From the NCBI GenBank assembly GCA_002102555.1, contig MCFL01000005.1:310001-374000 (forward strand): a DNA stretch of 64,000 nt, given 5' to 3'. Each line of letters starts with the position of its first letter. Position 1 is the first letter of the stretch. Below the pieces are notes generated by a model. It did no database searches and was not told the origin of the DNA. It was given only the letters and a program-made list of their open reading frames with translations. This DNA comes from Catenaria anguillulae PL171 (taxonomy: Eukaryota; Blastocladiomycota; Blastocladiomycetes; Blastocladiales; Catenariaceae). Of this stretch, positions 1 to 11,100 are shown in pieces. A program made the position numbers and the translations under genes.

Positions 1-1189
1 GTTGCAAGGGAGCGGCGCGCTTTCGGCAAGCTTGTCCACCTTCAATTGCCACTCCTCAGACTCGGCACGGTTCATGCGCACGCGTGGCCGGCCGTACCGA
101 CGAAGGAACGAAAGGCGTGCCATGGCGAGCGCTTGGTTTTGGCGTGCGGCGGTCAGGTAGTGCGGTTCGCACTTGATGAAGGATTGGTCGACGCCGATGC
201 CAAACTCGTAGCAGAAGCCGAGCAGGGCGTGGATTTTTGGGCCGAGCGAGGACGTGTCTGGGTAGAGAGTGGCGGCCTTGAGAAGCAGTTGGAATGCGCG
301 GGGCTGGTTCGTGGGCGTGGATGAGGCAGAGTGGCCAAACAAGAACAGTTCAGACCACATGACGAGGTCGTCGGCTGTTGGGGCAAGCGGGGCGATGGAC
401 GGGGGCGAGGTCGAATAATGCAGGAGGGAAAGGGCAGAGTCAAAGGCCGAGGGCAGCGAAAGCCCTGGCGAGAGCAAGCCACCCGACTGGTCATCGTCAA
501 TGTCCATATCGTCGTCCTCTTGCGAGTCATACTCGTCATCGTCTTGACCATCGTAATCAAGGTACACAGAGTCATCCAAGTCGTCGTATTCGCCCGCAGC
601 CGCCGCGGCGCATCTTGCTCATACTCGAGTGACAAGTCTGTGCCGGAATCCGAGTGGGGCAAAAAGCCGAGCTGACCAGCTTGCGACGCCGCCATGGCCG
701 CGGCCGCGATAGCACGACGGCGAGCAGCCATCGAAACCGATGCAGTCCGTGAGGACGACGAGGGTACGGACCGGGGCGACGAATTGGGGCTGGAAAGCGG
801 CGTGTGGCGCGAGACAAGGTGCGAAGCAGCGGCGGAAGGCATGGCGTCGGCAGGAGCGGCCGAGGCCGTTGAGGACGAGAGTGGCGATGGCACAGCAGAT
901 GAGGGGGCAATGCCGGACGCAGCCGACCCGTCGTCGGTTGAGCCAGAATTGAATTTGGGCGACTCGAGCGGGGCGGGAAGGTCGGAAGGCATGGGGACCG
1001 TGAGCAGCTGGGCGGGAGGAGGCGACCGGCGAGGGGACGTGACGGTAGCCGAGGACGACGTTGGGTTGCTGTGAGTTGCGGCGTGTGCCAAGTCGGGGAC
1101 GCCGGGAAAAGGTGGATGTTGTTCATGATGTTGAGCGTGTTAAGTTGTTGAACCTGTGCGGGTGGCGGAGACATCTGCCCATCATCAAA
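1..1189 (-). CDS. Sel1-repeat (HCP-like) protein, 3' part, frame-broken, runs off left edge
   Basis: A Ser/Pro/Ala-rich N-terminal region (about 1090-620) is followed by an acidic Asp/Glu/Tyr stretch (591-480) and then by a Sel1-type helical repeat (about 300-1). The repeat contains GFCYEFGIGV, a residue string like HYLTAAR, and FLRRYGRPRVRM. The RYGRP segment is typical of fungal Sel1/HCP-like proteins, which act as scaffolds, for example in chitin synthase regulation. The Ser-rich part is in one frame and the acidic-Sel1 part in another. The switch near 615 sits in a GC-rich run and would be healed by one added base. The N-terminus has a further frame problem near 1090-1190, where an open stretch (FDFDDGQM, then PPPAQVQQL) lies in a third frame. 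The true start is unresolved and the C-terminus lies outside the window. The Sel1 call is solid; the specific role is not. Confidence 0.6.
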
Positions 1190-2369
1190 GTCAAAGTCGA
1201 GTCAGCCATCGCTTCGTTGCCAGACTGTCGTCATCTGTGGGGGCGAGAGACACACATACCAGACGACAGTATTCAATCCGCACGAGGGAAATCTATTCTC
1301 AATTTATCGGGGAACAACGGACAGTCTGGGAATGCCACGTCGACACATCGAGTCAGCATTCACTTTTCCACAGCGCTCGGGGCACCGGATTTGGGGCCCT
1401 GCAACTCATCGCCAAAACCGAGGCGACCCGGTCGGCGGCAACAGGATAGAGTCAGGCGTACCACTCAATGACAGTTCCGGAGGTAGGGTACTGTGCGGCG
1501 ACGGAGAGACGCGGCACAATAGGCGAGAGCGCGGCGTAGGCAGTGACTCAGCAAGTGAGCAGGAATGGAATGGTGCCAGGCGTTGTTAAGACGAGTCGAA
1601 TGTTGAGGTGACGACGCTGCGCTTGCAAAAGTGGAACAGTATGAGTGCTGCAGAGAGCGAGAAAGCTGATGGGGGTATGACGCAGGAGATTATTGCGAGG
1701 TGCGTGCAAGCAATGCGGCGTTGTGTGGAGAAGCCAGGAAGGGTGTCTGTGGATTAAGAGCTTTGCCCTGGCCGCGGAGGGGTCTGAAGGTGGTGGTTGG
1801 TGCGATATGAAGCAAAGCCGCCAAAATGGGCTCAGGGGTGACGAAAATGAGGGCCTACCGAGAGGCACGGTCATGGCACGACTCGCCCAAAGGCTTGCCT
1901 CGTCTCGTGGTCACTTGTGTCGGCTTGACTCACCTTCGTTGACGCGATCGACGAGCCATCGGTTTCTGGCACTGTGGATCTCGTCTGTTCTGCTGATGGC
2001 CAAATGCAGTGAGCAGAGCTTAAGCTCTGTGCGTGAACGCAACATGTACAACCACTCGGGCGTCGACTGTACGGCAAGTTTCAGCTGATGGGTCAAAAGG
2101 ATGAGATGGGTGGTCGCCTCGGCGCAGCAGGTGAAGCTCAAAGAAGTGTTTTGTATATTTTTTTTGAAATGGAAACAAAAGACCAGATTCTCCGCCACCT
2201 GAAATCAAATCAAATCTTGTGGCGAACGACTTTTTGAATAGCCTCTGCATGGACACGACGCATGGTACCTTCCACCCTTGCTTAACACTCATAGTTCACA
2301 GTTCATCCCTGGGGCTCCGTGGCCCCCTCTCCACAATCATGAAACTTGGGCACAATCTGGATTGGACAT

Positions 2370-2562
2370 GTCGCAGACCCTTGGCGCCGGCACCCAGCGA
2401 ATCGCGTGCGTGCCATTCAGAATCTGCTCATTGCTTTGAATGTTGGGGGCAGGCATGTTTCCAAACTCGGGCAGCGGCAGCGAACCACCCTGGGAACACG
2501 GTTATCTGTGTCGCTCGCGCCAAAGTTGAACATCCAGTGACCATGGCTCTTGAGGAATTCGA
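2370..2562 (-). pseudogene. Fragment of an unrecognised, possibly secreted, repeat protein
   Basis: On the minus strand a segment reading GGSLPLPEFGNMP, then NGTHAIRWVPAPRVCDM, ends at a stop near 2388. Upstream, in another frame, HWMFNFGASDTDNRV precedes it, with a candidate acceptor (TTCCCAG) at the frame switch. A similar Asn-x-Thr-His-x-Ile-x-Trp-Val string (NATHSILWV) occurs near 3410-3440 on the same strand. The two places may therefore carry related copies. Function unknown. Confidence 0.3.
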
Positions 2563-3004
2563 CACGGGACAGGGACGCGCAAGGGACAAGGGCCATGCCT
2601 TCTGTGCCACCGAGGAGTAAGACGCCTGTCATTGGAACCTCTGTATACGTAAACATGTGTGAGGACGCGAGGAGATCCGAATCAACCGCCAAGGACTGGT
2701 ACTACGCACCAGGAGTCCTGATCGTCACACAAAGATCTGGACGAATGGCAGGCGTGAGGCGGTACCGCTCGTGCCGTCCAAGGTGTCCTGTTGCAAAATG
2801 AAAATTTGCGCGTTGGTGTCGTTGCTACAAAAGTTATGGCAGTAGCGAGAGGGTCAGAAATGGCCAAAGTGCAAAGAGACCTATGGGTGAGCGATAAACA
2901 CACCATTCCCACAACCTGATCGGCGCATAAGCTCCAACATCCTGTGCATTGGCCAAGTGGCAGTAAATGACGAAACGAGTTCAAAGTCAGTCACAGCGGA
3001 TATT

Positions 3005-3210
3005 GGCTGGCAATGCGGGCTCTTTGAAGGGAGCTGGGGCATCACGTACACCGTTGGGAATATCAAAGCACAAATCCAGCAATCCATTCGCTTGCCCAGT
3101 TGAAGCATGCCAACCAAGTTTCCATTGCGCGGTTGCGGCAAGGGCAGGAACCGAATGCGTTGATCTTCAATGTTGCGGTTGCAGGCCCACATATGGGCAG
3201 GAGCAGAAAA
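3005..3210 (-). pseudogene. Copy A of a lectin-like domain fragment
   Basis: The minus strand encodes FSAPAHMWACNRNIEDQRIR followed by FLPLPQPRNGN. After a one-base frame change it continues as GLLDLCFDIPNGVRDA. This matches copy B at 4110-4279 over about 60 residues, both at DNA level (CACATGTGGG...CGCATTCG) and in protein. The order Met-Trp-x-Cys-Asn, Gln-x-Ile-x-Phe, then Leu-Cys-x-Asp-x-x-x-Gly loosely recalls ricin-B beta-trefoil repeats (QxW and CLDV motifs). That family assignment is only a suggestion. Confidence 0.35.
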
Positions 3211-4109
3211 GGAGGCTAATCGAACAATGCGAACGTATTAGTACATAGCATTTCAAACTGAAGGGCAACTACGACCACGCTGACTACTGATGAACCCAGG
3301 ACGTTGTTGCGTGCGACGCAATACTGCGTATTGATGACCGTTTGCAGCAGGAACGAGGGCGGTTCAGGCAAGGCCTCGATCAGACGGTTGGAAACCCAAA
3401 GAATCGAATGAGTTGCATTGAGCCGCGATGCGTGCCAAGCCTCATGTCTGAGTACTTGTGTGCAACCGATTGTAGACATCGGAGCCAGAAACCGCTGGGA
3501 GGAACGTCCAATGGCCGCGGCTTTGCAGGTTGGGACTGGCCTCAAGTCGGCGCATGGGAACAAGCGAATGAAATTTTCGTTCTGAATACCCGTGGTGCCT
3601 GTGAAAATGGGGTTTGCTACATGGTCAAGGCAGGCCATGTAACGAAATAGAAAGTCGATAGCTGGATATGCATACTCGGCCGAACAGTCAGGCAAAGATC
3701 AAGGGCGGTGACTGGAGAGATCTTGTATGCTTCGACGCCGTTGGCAACTTCTCTGATAATCGTCCACTGCTGTGCGTTCGTTCCTGGAAAAACATTCGGG
3801 ACAGCGTAGGGGTTAGAACAGACTCAATGGTTGAGCATGAGCAGCCAAAATGTCATGTTTACCGTTGCTGTTGAACAACAGATGTGGGATTCAGACAGAA
3901 GCAATGAACGGACAGCGATGATGTCAACGCATGTATTGCATATTTAAATACGAACCACTCCCAAAGGTTGACCCATCCCGCGGAGCCGCCCGATCCTGGG
4001 TTGATAACTTCACCCGCTGGGTCATAGCGAATGTCCTGATGTGGGATCGTGACACCATAATCAATCCGACTTTATCGTGTCAAAAAATGTATCAGGAAAT
4101 CGAAGGGAA

Positions 4110-4279
4110 GAACGCACTCCTGAAGTCACATCCACGCACAGCTGTGGCAACCCCGGCCGATTTCCCAACTCGAGTCGGCCGTACACGCGGTTGTTGCGAG
4201 GCCTCCCATCGGGTATAAATCGAATGCGCTGATCTTCGATGTTTTGGTTGCAAACCCACATGTGCGCTCCGGCAGAATA
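4110..4279 (-). pseudogene. Copy B of the same lectin-like domain fragment
   Basis: Right after a TTTTACAG acceptor-like site the minus strand reads YSAGAHMWVCNQNIEDQRIR, then FIPDGRPRNNRV, then GLPQLCVDVTSGVRSS. It aligns with copy A with conservative changes, which supports past selection as protein. No full-length gene could be assembled around either copy. They may be exons of decayed or heavily spliced paralogues about 1.07 kb apart. Confidence 0.35.
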
Positions 4280-5756
4280 CTGTAAAATACATCGCTAATC
4301 CGTGTGGGAGATCTCGATTAGCTTGCTTCCAAACAACAATGGACAGGTGGGCGACGTACAAGGTCTACATATCCCGTGCAATGCAGTATATCGGACTGCT
4401 TATGGTCAGGCGGTTTTGTAAAAGAAACTCGTAGATGGCGGTGGACTGGGCAAGACACGCGTTGGCCAGGGTAGCGAGGACGGCCAAGAAGGCGAAAGTT
4501 TCATGGTGTGCTTTGTGAGGGTGACCTGCTTGATGGATAAGATTTATCAATGGGCAGAGGTAGGTGCCGTGGGCGAAATGGAACGACTTCTTCCTCGTGG
4601 GCGGGAAAGCGAGGGCACAACACACTCGTTGGGGGGGGGGGGGTCGCTAATTTATATTGGAGAACTTCTCGTTTGAGATGATCGTGTTGCCGGCTGCGAA
4701 CATTTGCGATAAGGTTTGTTCATCGGCGGCCCTTTTCAGAAAGGTTTGTCACCGACTCACACCTCGTAAACCATGATACTCAAATCTTTATCACATTCAG
4801 GGGATGGTGTGGAGGCCCAGTTGTCTCAGCGAGCGGTCTCACCTTCCACACTTGACTGACATCACGTGCCGCTAAAGCCAGCTGGTCTCACCGATTGGCT
4901 GGTCTAACGTCGTCACAATCTGCTCGCTGCGCTCGCATGGACGAAAACCAGTGCGGAGGGGAGCCCTCCCATGATTTCTTTTTGACAAACTGGAAATGAC
5001 AACGCTGCCGTGCACCATGACAAGATTCAAAAGGATCGCTTCATTAGGAATTGATGAGAGATTGATGGTTATGGAGCGCATCAAAAAAGATGGGTTACAA
5101 TGGAGTACAATGGAAAACACTTTCAATCAAACAGGGACATTCACCATAACACATTGGTTGCCTCCACTGATGGGACCATCATGCTGCGTGTGAGAAAGCA
5201 CCAGCTGACACAATTCGGCTCTGTCGCGGAAGGCACCAGCATGAGCAGATGTGAGATGAATCGCATGTTGTGCAAGAAGAATTAATGTGGCATGTGCTGC
5301 TTCCGAAACCATGTCCAACACGCAGGCTGGAAAAACAGGAAATGAAGGAGCTGGAAAGAAGCGTCGAAAAATGACGACACCGTGTTCGCGGATGGCAAAA
5401 GTGATGCTGAATCTACAGTACCTCAAAAAAAAAAAAAAAAAGATGCTGTCAGTCTCTCTAAACACACAATTGTAAGTCAAATCAACTCGAGCACGCAGGC
5501 AAGACGACGAAAAGGAGAAAGGCTGACTGGGCGACGTGCGACACAGCGAGACATTGGTCATGTCGTCCAGTTAGTTGAGGGCATCGGTTTTTGTCGCACC
5601 CACCATATGGTTGTACCATGACAGAGTTGATAACGATGGAAAACATCTTGCAAGAGTCGTTGGACCTGTTGGTGTGTTTCACCGAGCTTGAGCGGTCGCA
5701 ATCAACAAGTGTGATACAAGGGCGGCTGTTGGTCCGAGAACGAAGAGCGGCATTGA

Positions 5757-7109
5757 TACAATGTCGAAATCCTGCGTTTGGCGGGTGAGGAGGCGGCGGA
5801 AAAGGGTGCAAAGATGTCCCGCATCGTGGCCGACATCGTGCGCAAGAGCAAACCACTGCCTGGCCAGCGCAAGTACGAGCAGCAAGAGATTGCCGACGAC
5901 GTGCTCACACAGGTTCGGCGGCTCGACAGCAAGAAGACGGCGGACATTTCGGCCGTTTTCCATTTGTACAAGGGCATGCCGGTCCGCATCACAGCGAATC
6001 AGGGCGTCTTGGCGGGTATTGCGAATGGTGCGATGCGGTCTGTTTATCACGTCGAGTTTGACAAGGAGACTGGGTTCAGGCATCGGCCGATCCAGACCTT
6101 GGCTGCCCGGTCGTTGTGCCAAGCAAAGCGCCAGTGAACGTGTTTGTGCAAGTCGAGGGTTCGAGCGCGGATGATTCGCCGAAGTGGGAGGGCTTGTTGG
6201 CGGATTGGCCACGGAACGTGTACAACCTCGAGTTCTTGAGATTGGCAGGCGAGGAGGCGTCCGAGAACGGTACGCAGATGTTTCGAATAGTGGCCTACAT
6301 TGTGCACAAGCGCAAGCCGTTGCCCGGCCAGCGCCGCTACGAGCGCCGGCAGGTCGATGAAGACCTGCTCGCGCACATTCGGCGGCTCGACAGCAAGAAG
6401 ACGGCGGATATCTCGGCCATCCTCCACTTGTACAAGGGCATGCCGGTGCGGATCACGGCCAATCAAGGCGTCTTGGCGGGGATTGCGAATGGTGCGATGG
6501 GGTCGGTTTATCACGTAGAGTTTGACGAGGAGACCGAGTTCCAGTCGACGGCCGACCCAGACCTTGGCTGCCCGGTGGTCGTGCCGAGCAAAGTGCCGGT
6601 CAACGTCTTCGTGCAGGTCGAGGGTTTGAGCGTGTACCCGGTCACATGTCAAGGCGGAGCGTTCAAGTTTGCGTACGCCCGCGACGACAGCGAGGTCGTG
6701 GTCCGCAAAAGCGGCGGCAAGATCCCAGCCGACCTCGATCACCTTGTCTTCCAGACCGTCGAGGCCGATATCCGCGGCTACCCGCTCGTGCCAGCCTTCG
6801 CGCTGACCGCACACGGCGTGCAAGGCCTCACGCTCGACAACATTTACCTACGTGACGAAGCTGAGCAGCCGGTGCCGCCAATCGCTCTACGTCGCGCTTT
6901 CCCGGGTTCGCACGAGCACGGGCTTGACCACCAAGGAAGAGTTGACAGAGAATGTGTTAAGGCGATTCGAGCCGAAGGCCAAGACGCTCGAGGGCCAGGA
7001 GGATTTGTTGAAGAGGGCGGCGGAAACCAAGGAATGGTTGGGAAAGTTGGAGACATTGGTGCGACGAGCGTTTGAGCGCATGGAAGATGCCAGCAAGGAG
7101 GCTCAATGA
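5757..7109 (+). pseudogene. Pif1/Helitron-type DNA helicase C-terminal part, tandemly duplicated and frame-broken
   Basis: Two copies of the same helicase segment lie head to tail (about 5757-6170 and 6220-6640). Each contains LDSKKTADISA, HLYKGMPVRITANQGVLAGI and ANGAM, the 'kGmpV..t.N...GivNG' core of Pif1-like superfamily 1B helicases. Copy 2 continues to PLVPAFALTAHGVQGLTLD (motif V region). After a frame change near 6880 it reaches SLYVALSRVRTSTGL (motif VI). The Walker A and B motifs are absent, so only the C-terminal half remains. Copy 1 is frame-broken before its end. Such C-terminal fragments are common remains of Helitrons, though a host PIF1/RRM3 relic is also possible. Confidence 0.65.
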
Positions 7110-7368
7110 ACACAAGAGCACTTTTAGTCATGCGATGAGGCTACTTTCATTGAAGAAACAAAGAGGACACATCGCCGAAAAAAAAAACAGCGAGGACCGA
7201 CCGAGACGCGCCAAAAGCGAGCGAAGAAGGATCGACAAGAGGACATCTTTCACGTGACTTTCACGTGTTTTGAACACTCAAGCCACACCCTTTGCAAACC
7301 GGGATTATCTCCACCACACACTATGCAAATCAAATGCAAATGGGCGCAAATGGATTGCAAATGGATTT
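7110..7368. other. Flank between helicase relic and LTR element; target-site repeats
   Basis: No gene. The right end (about 7338-7368) is an imperfect short tandem repeat of GCAAATGGATT. It continues after the element at 15581 and marks the insertion site. Confidence 0.6.
7365..7368. repeat. Left target-site duplication (ATTT) of the LTR retrotransposon
   Basis: ATTT directly precedes the TG of the left LTR and recurs at 15581-15584 directly after the CA of the right LTR. Confidence 0.65.
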
Positions 7369-7922
7369 TGTCGCGACGGTCGGTCGCAACGACGTTTGGG
7401 TATGAGTGGAATCAAAGTGAGTTGCGGCCAAGGAATTGAGGTCGAAAGAGGCTGGACCGGCTTGGGATCAGCGGTTGGATCGGAGGTGCATCTGGACGCG
7501 TTAGCTGGGCTTGGCGTTGCCATCGCCCCGCCATCATTTTTCGCTCTCCAGTCTCCCATCCAGCCTGCATTGTGCATATCTAACGGCAATCCCAAACCGT
7601 TGACGTGCTTCCCAGGTCCGTCCCCGAGCCTCTGAGTTTCTCCATCCTCCTTTTTCTCAGTTTCTGTCCTTTTCGTGTGTTGTCCGGTCATTAGTTTGTC
7701 TTGTCGTTTCGTCTGTTTTTCTTTACCATCTTCCCACTCCCAATTCATCGATTGTTTTTGTCTGTCAACCATTGTCTTCATTCGATTACGTTCCAAGATC
7801 AATACAGTCTCCCATCCAGCCTGCATTGTGCATATCTAACGGCAATCCCAAACCGTTGACGTGCTTCCCAGGCTACGGGACGACCACCGCTCTGCCACCA
7901 AATCCAGACCAGCTTCCTCACA
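7369..7922 (+). repeat. Left LTR (554 bp)
   Basis: It begins TGTCGCGACGG and ends CTTCCTCACA. It contains a 68-bp direct repeat of its own (7549-7616 and 7805-7872, starting CAGTCTCCCATCC and ending CTTCCCAGG). Confidence 0.95.
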
Positions 7923-7924
7923 AC

Positions 7925-7944
7925 TGGTGGAGAATCCGGGCATC
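7925..7944 (+). promoter_or_regulatory. Candidate primer-binding site
   Basis: TGGTGGAGAATCCGGG starts two bases after the left LTR. The TGG start matches the complement of a tRNA CCA end. I could not assign the tRNA. Confidence 0.55.
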
Positions 7945-8134
7945 CATACCATCCATACCATACGCCTCTCCCAAGTATCAACATCGGCCTATCGCCACTT
8001 AGCCTCGCTCCCGGCCGTCCATCTCGACGCCCGCAGCACAGTGCATTTACTCCATCACTCCACGTCAAAACTTTCCTCACCTCACGCGTCACGCGCCAAA
8101 CCGATCACGATTTTCCCACACAAATCGACTTACC

Positions 8135-11100
8135 ATGTCGACCAATTCTCAGCCTGCGCCGACCCCCGAGCCAGCGGCTTCTTCGCCGTCGTCCACGACG
8201 GCAAGCGACCTGTCTTACACAACCAGCGATGGCCCAAGCAGCATGGAGGTCCGCGGCTTTCCCAACCAATACGTATTTGACGCTTGGACCAAATTTCTCC
8301 TCAAGCACCAAGCGTTGAAAAACTCATGGGATACCTATCTCGCAGATGCCGACTTATCGGCAGAGGAGCTGGTGGGCGATGAAGAAGCGCTCCATCAATA
8401 CGCCATGGCCATTCCCCACGATTCGGTGCATTACCGTTCCTTGATCATCTTTGCAAATCACCGTGGACCAGTCGCAGTACGCGCAGCGCGCCGCCAAGGG
8501 ATCATTGGGCCGGGCGAGAACCTCAATACCTCGATTCCTGGTACACCAGCCACGTCTGAGCAAGCTCGCGCAGCCGACGCAAAGCCATCAACCAGTCTGC
8601 AGCAGCAGCTCGATGAACTTCGTACTTCACGTGCGCACATTGGCGAGACCATGGTCACAAGTCAACCCGTCATTGTCTCACCAACAACGTCAATCAAATC
8701 ACAAGCAACTGGGTATTCGGCGATTCAAGCGGCGGCGCATTTGCGGAGTACGCCGGTCACCGTTTCCGGGTTTGATGACCTGATCGAAACATCTCAATTC
8801 AACTCTGCCGCGAACAAGGTCAATCAAATGTTCAACCGTTCGCGATACTCGGCAGTTCCTCTTGACCTGCTTTTGGCCCTGGCTGATATCACGCTCAAGG
8901 CCGACCTGGACTCGGCTGTCGCCACAAAATTCGGCCCGCAGCAAGCGGAGTCGTATATCGCGACCATGTTGGGGTTTGAACCGTGGATGGAAGACCCGCG
9001 TCGGGCGATATTGCGTGTTTTGAAAACGGCAAAAAGTCTCAAGGTACCGCCAACAAGTATGGCGTTGGGTCTGCTCCTTCTCTGGGCATTGCCAAAGGAC
9101 CGTCGAGTTCAGGCCATCAACCTATTTCCCGAGGGCGCAACTCTGCAAGCAGTCGCACAGCATTTGGACGAGCGCTTCTATGACCAAGGGCGTCTACGCA
9201 GTCGCCTCGACCGTTTGCATGTCCGGAAACTGTTGTCGATTGCCGATTTTGATCAAGGTTTTGCGGATCAAGTTGAAAAGACCATCCGAATCAGTAACGA
9301 GATGTTGGAAGAGTATACTGGTGACTTGTACGAGATGATCGAGTACTCCAAGAAGATGGCCCAACTGGTACTCGACAAATTGCCACCTCTGGCGCAACTC
9401 AACATCCGCCTCGCCGTTCAAGCTGGGACTCGCCAACTGGAACCGCTCAACCGCCAGTTTGATCTCCCGCTTCGGTCCATCTCGATTGTCATCATTGAAA
9501 ACATCAGTAAACCCGAATTTTGGGCGTCCTCGTCGGCCATGGAAACGCCATTGTCTATCTCTCCCCCAATTGTACTGCCATCCTCGGGAAATTTATCCAA
9601 TTACTCGGCACCAAATGCTTTTCCCGAGCCGAGCGCGTTGGTGGCGACCAAGCCGCCTATGGCAATTCGGCCACGCAGCGAGTTTGACCACTACCTTAAT
9701 GCGGTCGAAGTCAACGAGGTCGCCCGGGGTAAGGGACCGCAGAAGATGACATGCTATTATTGTGGCCGGGAAGGCCATGGCATTAGGGCGTGTCCAGCGG
9801 TCGAGTTTGACGTGGGTGTCTTGATTGAGTGGGACAAGGACGAGCAAGGGCGTAAGGCGTTGTATTCCCGCGGTGGCAAGATACGCAAGAAGCTCGACTA
9901 CGCACAACCACCGATGCGCGATCAAGCTATTGAAGCGCTCAAAAGCGGGAAAGACGAAGAAACGCAGAGCGTCAAGATCTCAGCAACCAACAAGGACATC
10001 CATTGGGGCCCGCAAAACTTCAACGTTGAGATTGCAATGGTCACTATCGAAGACGACTCAACTGTCGAAGTCGACTCAGCCGATGGGCGACCACTCAAGC
10101 GGCGTCGTGAAAACGATTTCGACAATGACGCTCCGGAGCCTGTATCGCAAAAACCGTCCCGACATGACAAGGCACGCAAGCAAAAGCTTCTTTCGGCGCT
10201 GGCGCAAGTTTCAGCAGACCGAGTCATGGAAAAAATCATGTCTGCGCCGATTACCGAGGACATGAAAATCAGCATCGGCGATTTTTTCTCATTTCCCATG
10301 CTTCGAAGTGCCGCTCAACGTGTCACGGGTCCCCGATCGGCCGAATTTCGAGCCCGTTTGGAACGCATGGCTAATGCCAAGCAAGGAAAAGCAGGTGTTT
10401 ACTCGGCGCCCCAACTGAACCCACAAGTACCGCCACCATTCAAACCCGGGCATATATTCACTCCGTCGACAATTCCTCGCACCGCACGAGAGCTGCTTGA
10501 TTCCGCACCACAGCTCCCAACTCATTTGGCCCAACTCGTAGAGGCATTGTCTTCCGACGTTGGGGCAGATGCCCCAAGTCCCGACACTGAGTCGGCGATT
10601 GATTCGGAAGTTGAACGCATGATTGCCGAATTGGAAAAGAATCCGACTTTGTGCCTCGCTTTCGCTCGACAGGTCCCAGAGTGCACCCGCCTCGTCCAAG
10701 ACCTCATTGCCATCTTGAACGAAGACGTATTGGTTTCTGCTATCCAAGTCAAATCGTGCGGGGGTGACAGCCAAACCGGTCAAGTCCGGACGTCGGCCCT
10801 GTGTCCTGAGATCGAAGTCAAGTTCGCTGGGGCAAAGATGAAAGGACTCGTCGACGCTGGTTCTCAAGTTAATTTAATTTCCGAAGACCAAGTCAATCAA
10901 GCTCAACTCACGATTCTCCCATTGCCGCCATCGTTGTCTCGAGTTCGCGTGGCAAATCAGACGACAACACAACTGCTTGGCGTCGTCGCAGAAGAAACCG
11001 AGATCTTAGGCGTCAGGAAGATGTTGATTGCCTTTGTGATGCCGAGTATGTCGCGGCCGTTGATTCTCGGCGCCAACGTGCTCTTGGATTTTGGAATTGC

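Larger units (their letters stand above)
1190..5756. other. Gene-poor stretch with scattered minus-strand gene fragments
   Basis: No intact gene was found on either strand. It holds several short minus-strand segments with protein-like character (listed separately), a 12-G run near 4629 and a 17-A run near 5426. Other open frames are short and low-complexity. Confidence 0.5.

Noticed and set aside
4629-4640. Poly-G runs (also near 22822 and 46053) as telomeric or G-quadruplex elements
   Set aside because: Isolated homopolymers without repeats; lengths may also be unreliable.
6047-6823. A 258-codon minus-strand frame across the helicase relic
   Set aside because: Antisense shadow of duplicated helicase sequence; no domain of its own.
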